Shown: piece by piece, positions 59,441-64,000 of the stretch
Numbering within the stretch: position 1 is the stretch's first letter
Layout: the number at the start of each line of letters is the position of its first letter
Origin: Solenopsis invicta
Lineage: Eukaryota; Arthropoda; Insecta; Hymenoptera; Formicidae
Reading direction: 5' to 3'
Assembly: GCF_016802725.1 (NCBI RefSeq)
Contig: NC_052669.1
Coordinates: forward strand, 3,248,501 to 3,312,500
Length of the DNA: 64,000 nucleotides
The notes under the pieces: generated by a model
What the model saw: only the letters and a program-made list of their open reading frames with translations
The model's database searches: none
What the model was told of the DNA's origin: nothing
Made by a program: the position numbers and the translations under genes

Positions 59441-59600
59441 CCACCTTACTTTTAACGCCAGTAAACATCTTTTTAAACAAAATTATATATTAATTGAGCT
59501 TTATGTTACGTTAAAACGGACTTTAATGTAACATAAAGCTTAATTAATATATAATTATGTTCAAAAGGATATTCATTGATGTTAAAAATAAAAAGTTTTA
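59441..59600. repeat. Large foldback / near-perfect hairpin
   Basis: The core arms at 59467-59513 and 59523-59570 are reverse complements with about six differences over 47 bases. Both contain TAATT(G/A)AGCTTTATGTTAC, and the loop is about 9 bases. Weaker pairing extends outward to about 59441 and 59600 (ACTTTTAACGCC against the complement of ATGTTAAAAATAAAAAGT). This could be a compact foldback MITE or a hairpin RNA source. Confidence 0.8.
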
Positions 59601-60614
59601 ATATTGACGATATAATTATTGTATTATAATAATGACTATGTGGTCATTGATATTCTTACGCGTTCAAAAATGCTGAGGATCAAATATCAAGTATCAAATT
59701 AAGCGCGCTCATGAAAATATGTAATATACGAGAACGTGTAATATACGAGAATATAATATCGCGAATTATTAAAAGCTAACGAGCAGCGTCCAACTGTCCA
59801 TTCTACAGCTTTCGATAGGCCCTCACCGAAACAGTTTGTTCGCGATAACGAGAATTCTTGTCAATCGGCCGTTAGAGAGATAAATCGCCGTGTACCTATA
59901 TAAAACCTCGATTCTTCCCGCCGAGTGTCTCTTTTCGCTTCGAAGCTTCGACAGACCCAAGACGTTTACCTGGCACGAGTCTCCAAAGACTCATTGCGCT
60001 ACAGTTCCGTGTTTCTTCTACGCCAACCTCCTTTTCTTCTCCCCCATCCCTCCCGCTACCTTCCCGCTACTCGCTCCTACACGTCGAAGCCTCTCCCTCA
60101 GGAATAAAGACGAAAATTGACAAACCCTTTGTTTCCTTGTGCACGTCGCACTGTGTCCGTCTACGATAGTTTCTTTTTGCGGTTTGCGGCAAAACTGTGC
60201 AAAAACTAGAGTCTAGACTCGAGAAGCCGCGTAAAATAACCAATTTCAAAGCTTTGGCAACATATCTAAGTGTGATTTAGAAGATTTATCTCGGAATATG
60301 ATTGTTTCTCAAATTATACGGACAATCAATTTCTTATGTTTTCTGATGCTAAACACAAAATGCAATGATATTGTTATCATTATCTGTCTAACAGAATGAT
60401 GACATTTAACATAGAATTAAGACATTTATACAGATTAAAGTATACGATCCGCGTATAATCTTTCAACGTACCTACAAAAAGAAAACAAAAACTGTTTTGA
60501 TCTAACAGCATCGATCTAATTAAAAATATTTTGCTAATTCAATAACAGTATAATGAAACAAAAATATTAACAACGTTTAATTGAAGCAAACTACATTTTA
60601 ATTCATATTATAGC
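59601..60614. other. Non-coding sequence
   Basis: A GC-richer, pyrimidine-rich block at 59800-60190 has frames of 60-76 codons on both strands. The rest is AT-rich. Nothing recognised. Confidence 0.45.
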
Positions 60615-60630
60615 TTTTTTTCTCAGTGTA
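60615..60630 (+). mobile_element. Solo TA-MITE terminus
   Basis: TTTTTTTCTCAGTGTA reads, in reverse complement, TACACTGAGAAAAAAA, nearly identical to the terminus of the Tc1/mariner-type MITE at 37989 (TACACTCGGAGAAAAA). No matching left end was found in the preceding kilobase, so the element is probably truncated. It could also be chance. Confidence 0.35.
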
Positions 60631-62682
60631 GAATCCTTTCTTTAACCGACACCTTACATTTCGTACACAATTATAAAACAACATCGTTAACGTTATCATC
60701 GCAGTCATTACAGTGCTGCGGGTGAAACGCGCAATTATGTCGCAATGGAAATATGAGCGACGGAAGTGTGTAAAGTTCATTCAAAGCTTTCCGTTTTTTT
60801 CCACCTTAGTAATGCCGCGTAAAAGACGTATTAACCACATCCCGCGAGGTCTTATCTCGCCTAATACGAGATGAAATTACAGCCTTCCGGGCTTCCGGTA
60901 GACGGTCGCCGGACTGTCCACCACTCGAGAGGCAGTGACACCACTGAAACCTTTCGCCCTTCGCCTTTCAAAGTATACGTACGTAAGTATGTATGCATGT
61001 AGATGAGTGGATAGGTAGATGCGTGCGAAAGCATTTCTTTCAACCGATCGGATAGCCAGGTGGAACGAACGCTCGCCGTTCCAGTTACAAAAAGCCGCTG
61101 CCCTTAATCTCAAGCAGGAAAGCAGTCCTCGGCTCTACGAGTTTCAAAGAGGAGTTTTCTAGTTATTGGAGAATATTCTCCGGAGTTTAACGAGATAACT
61201 TATACTTTTACGATCAAAGATTGACATTGTACGGATATCGCGGAAGTCTCTCGGAAGTGCCGGACTGCGCTGCAGTTTCCGGGAGGGATCGAATCGGGAT
61301 CGGTTTTCGGGTAAACGGCGATTTTTGCGCAAACTGCCCGGTATCCTGATATCGGCGAACGTACTCCAATTAAAACGCTTGATTATGCCGGTTCGAACTC
61401 GTGAGTTTTGTATGCCTTCGATGAAAAGATAATCTCGCATGTTAAACTACACGATTCACTTTTGATTCATTTCAATGCCAAATCTGCCACGAATTACTCA
61501 AAGAGAAGATGTGGACAATATTCCCATAAAAATTATAATCATCCGTAATAGAGATAACAAAAGTAAAGCTATTCTCCTTTATTCTTGATTAGATGTGTAC
61601 ATAAGTTCCACTGCGTATAACTATATAATATTTATGACGAATAGATTTATGAAAAATAATACTCTTTCTCTCTCTTCTGTCCAACTTCAGCTTTAACACA
61701 CACACACACACACACGCACACAAAAGTGAGAAATAAATCCTTTTAATTTACAAAGTTAAATGATTTCACATACATTCTTCTCAGCGATAAAACGTTCATA
61801 TTTCTTATTGAGAATGTAATATATAAAGTAAATTGATAAGTTGCGATCATAAAGATCCGTTGAAATACTAATCGCTTTATTATTAAACTGTCTCTCTCTA
61901 AAAATTCCGCGCCGCAATATACTTAACCAGTAAGCCGAAACCGAGTTTTGATGATGAAACAACCTTGGAATTCTTTTTGCAAGCAAAGTATTTAAAACAA
62001 AGTTTATACGCGTCCTTATTCGAGCACAGGGGATTATAAAGTTCATTACGGCACTCGGCTAGAAAAAACAATTAATAGCATTCCGAAAGTTTCGGGCTGA
62101 TGGAAAAATGTGGAGCTTATAATACAGTCGCAAGAAACATCGGCTAGAGAATATTACTTTTTTTTATCACTTCTATGGTAATAATATAATATTGAATTAA
62201 GAAATATGTATTTCGCGAATTTCACTAACATGCAGAATTTCCATTAATACAGCCAATATAACTAGAAATAAAATCTAAAAATATTAATATAACTAATAAT
62301 AATTGAAAATTGAGGAATAATGAAAAAAAGAATTTTTGTTATAAACTTGTATTTTCAATTAAGTTACTGTGATCTCAGTGCCTCGGTTTATATTGATGTA
62401 TAGCATTTTTTATACGTATAAATAAGAAAACTTTACCCTTTTATGATTATTTTTAGCGCGTACACACGTTTTTTTAACAGACATGCATGAACCGACGAAC
62501 GTGAGCACGCAAACGAGATAGGGAATGATGTAGGAAAAAAGTAAGTATATCATGATTTGCTTGATTAAACTTTGAAAAATACGATAAATATGGGAATGAA
62601 GGGATATTACGTTGATATTGCACCGTACAGCGCGTATTGGCAATTGAATGGAAGTTTCAAGCGATATTTTAAACATCCATTT
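60631..62682. other. Non-coding sequence
   Basis: A GC-richer block at 60830-61420 contains minus-strand frames of 60-93 codons with no recognisable domain. The rest is AT-rich. Nothing else apart from the AC array. Confidence 0.45.
61696..61722 (+). repeat. (AC)n microsatellite
   Basis: About 13 AC units with one G interruption. Confidence 0.93.
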
Positions 62683-63790
62683 CGAAAAGAAAATTTATAT
62701 GAAATTAACACAACGCACTAATTTTACGCAAGTACAACGTTCGCCAAATACAAATGGTACATGACAAACCAAGCTAATGTGGATAATCACCGGACACGGT
62801 AGTTACTGCCACAGAAGCCAATGATTAAGATTAATATTAGCGAGTCTGACAGCAACGATGTTATCATCGGGCGACACGCACGGAACAGGACGGAACACCA
62901 TTTGTATTATTAGGATCCTGTATTCTCAATATAATACAGGCTTTGCGATAGCAAGTACGATGATAACGAAGAAAACAAGTTTTAGATAACTTTTAACTAT
63001 TATAATTATTTCACAGTCATGTCACGTGCTTGCGCGTTTACATTATATTTCTCTAAATATAATTAAATATAATAAGAAAAAATTTGGCGAATAACACAAA
63101 ACCTCTTGTCAACTAATTGCAAAACACAATTGGCCACAAACCAAGTTAATGTGGATAATCACCGGACATCATAGTTACAACGATTAAGATTAATATCACC
63201 GGAGCTAGCAAGAACGATATTATTATCATGGGACGCAACAAGAAATGGCAGAGAGTCCATAATGTAACAATTGTGCAGGAAAATAGTATTTTATGTATAT
63301 ACAGTAATTATTAACATAAATTAATATTGTGTGAGAGGTATTTACCTTCCAAATATCATAAATACAACATAGAATGATAATAACGCAGCAACATAATGTA
63401 ATACGATAATATGAAAATATAAAATAATATAGAAACAATAAAATAATGTTCTGAAATTAAACATACAGTCCGCGACAAAAAAATAATTTCACGTATATGT
63501 ATTTTATTTTTATTTAAACTGTACCCAAACTTTAAAATAAACAGTTATTCGTAAGAAACTTTTTTAACTGAAACGTATTGTGATAAGAAAAAATTTGATT
63601 TAAGAAAAATTTACAAAAACGATAATTGGCACATAAACACGAAACTAATGCAAGTGCTCGTCAGACAATGGTTGCCACAGTATCCGACGATTAACATTAA
63701 TGTTACCTAGCGCAGTAATAATGTATAATGTATTACTAGCACAATGCACATATCCACAGTGGAACAGAGTATCATCTGAATAATTAAGAT
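62683..63790. repeat. Three diverged tandem units
   Basis: Unit cores at 62765, 63137 and about 63630 share an ordered set of blocks: AAGAAAATTT-like, then ACAAACCAAG(C/T)TAATG with TGGATAATCACCGGACA (units 1 and 2 near-identical over 34 bases), then GATTAAGATTAATAT (GATTAACATTAATGT in unit 3), an AGC...AACGAT block and a GGAAC/GGCAG block. Spacing is about 370 and 490 bp. The third unit is the most diverged. This is an old local duplication or satellite-like array, with no long open frame, and it may continue beyond the window. Confidence 0.65.
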
Positions 63791-64000
63791 AAGTGGTCCG
63801 CGAGGACAATCGTTGTGCGTGTACAAAAAATCTCAATAATTATTAACATTATTTCAAGTTGCAAATATAGAAACAGCTGAAAATTTTGTATTATGTCAAC
63901 TGGAAATATTTTCCACGTAACTCCACTTCGTCGTCTAATTAAAAAAATTAAATTACATCTCCGACTCTTCGAGATATTCATGATTGCGACGAAAGTTTGC
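63791..64000. other. AT-rich non-coding sequence
   Basis: AT-rich with no recognised feature. Possible continuation of the tandem array could not be confirmed. Confidence 0.5.

Noticed and set aside
61385..61400. GGTTCGAACTC resembling a tRNA B-box
   Set aside because: No matching A-box, acceptor stem or cloverleaf could be built around it.
1..64000. CRISPR array, phage or bacterial operon
   Set aside because: No regular repeat-spacer structure, no ribosome-binding-site-led gene series and no dense coding. The window is plainly eukaryotic non-coding DNA.

Overview
This is eukaryotic nuclear DNA and is overwhelmingly non-coding. Much of it is AT-rich, with long (TG)n, (AT)n, (CT)n, (GA)n and poly(A) tracts. 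Shorter GC- and CpG-rich blocks interrupt it. Short non-autonomous DNA transposons are scattered throughout, and no long conserved reading frame can be recognised. The CpG-rich peaks in an AT-rich background, the TA/TTAA-type MITEs and the microsatellite style suggest an insect, most likely a hymenopteran such as an ant. That assignment is inference. No bacterial operon, rRNA, tRNA or CRISPR array was found. The likely setting is a very large intron or an intergenic regulatory region.

Layout. 1-4.4 kb: AT-rich sequence, two microsatellites and a GC-richer block (1.7-2.5 kb) with one unrecognised 145-codon frame. 4.4-12.6 kb: AT-rich, with two possible degraded transposons and a GC-rich block at 8.04-8.40 kb that may hold a minus-strand first coding exon. 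12.6-16.6 kb: purine and pyrimidine tracts, including a strong G-quadruplex motif, two (CT)n arrays and a 26-base poly(A). 18.5-21.5 kb: GC-rich blocks, open on both strands. 23.2-23.8 kb: a transposon-like element with 28-bp terminal inverted repeats. 26.8 kb: a short frame behind a good splice acceptor, which could instead be a polypurine tract/LTR boundary. 34.8-38.5 kb: a MITE cluster that includes two copies of one TTAA-flanked family in opposite orientation. 39.3-40.1 kb: the most GC-rich block. 41.2-42.2 kb: two small ATG-started frames with hydrophobic segments. 44.6 kb: a hAT-like terminus. 48.47-48.64 kb: the best candidate protein-coding exon. 49-56 kb: three more inverted-repeat elements, one with a perfect 8-bp target-site duplication, and a second candidate exon. 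57.7-60.6 kb: retroelement-tail-like motifs and a strong foldback. 62.7-63.8 kb: three diverged tandem units that may run past the window end.

No set of genes working together can be demonstrated. The clearest biology is transposon invasion: at least five structurally supported MITE-like elements of four or more terminal types. The coding calls are candidates resting on open frame, splice signals and composition only. No similarity search was possible.
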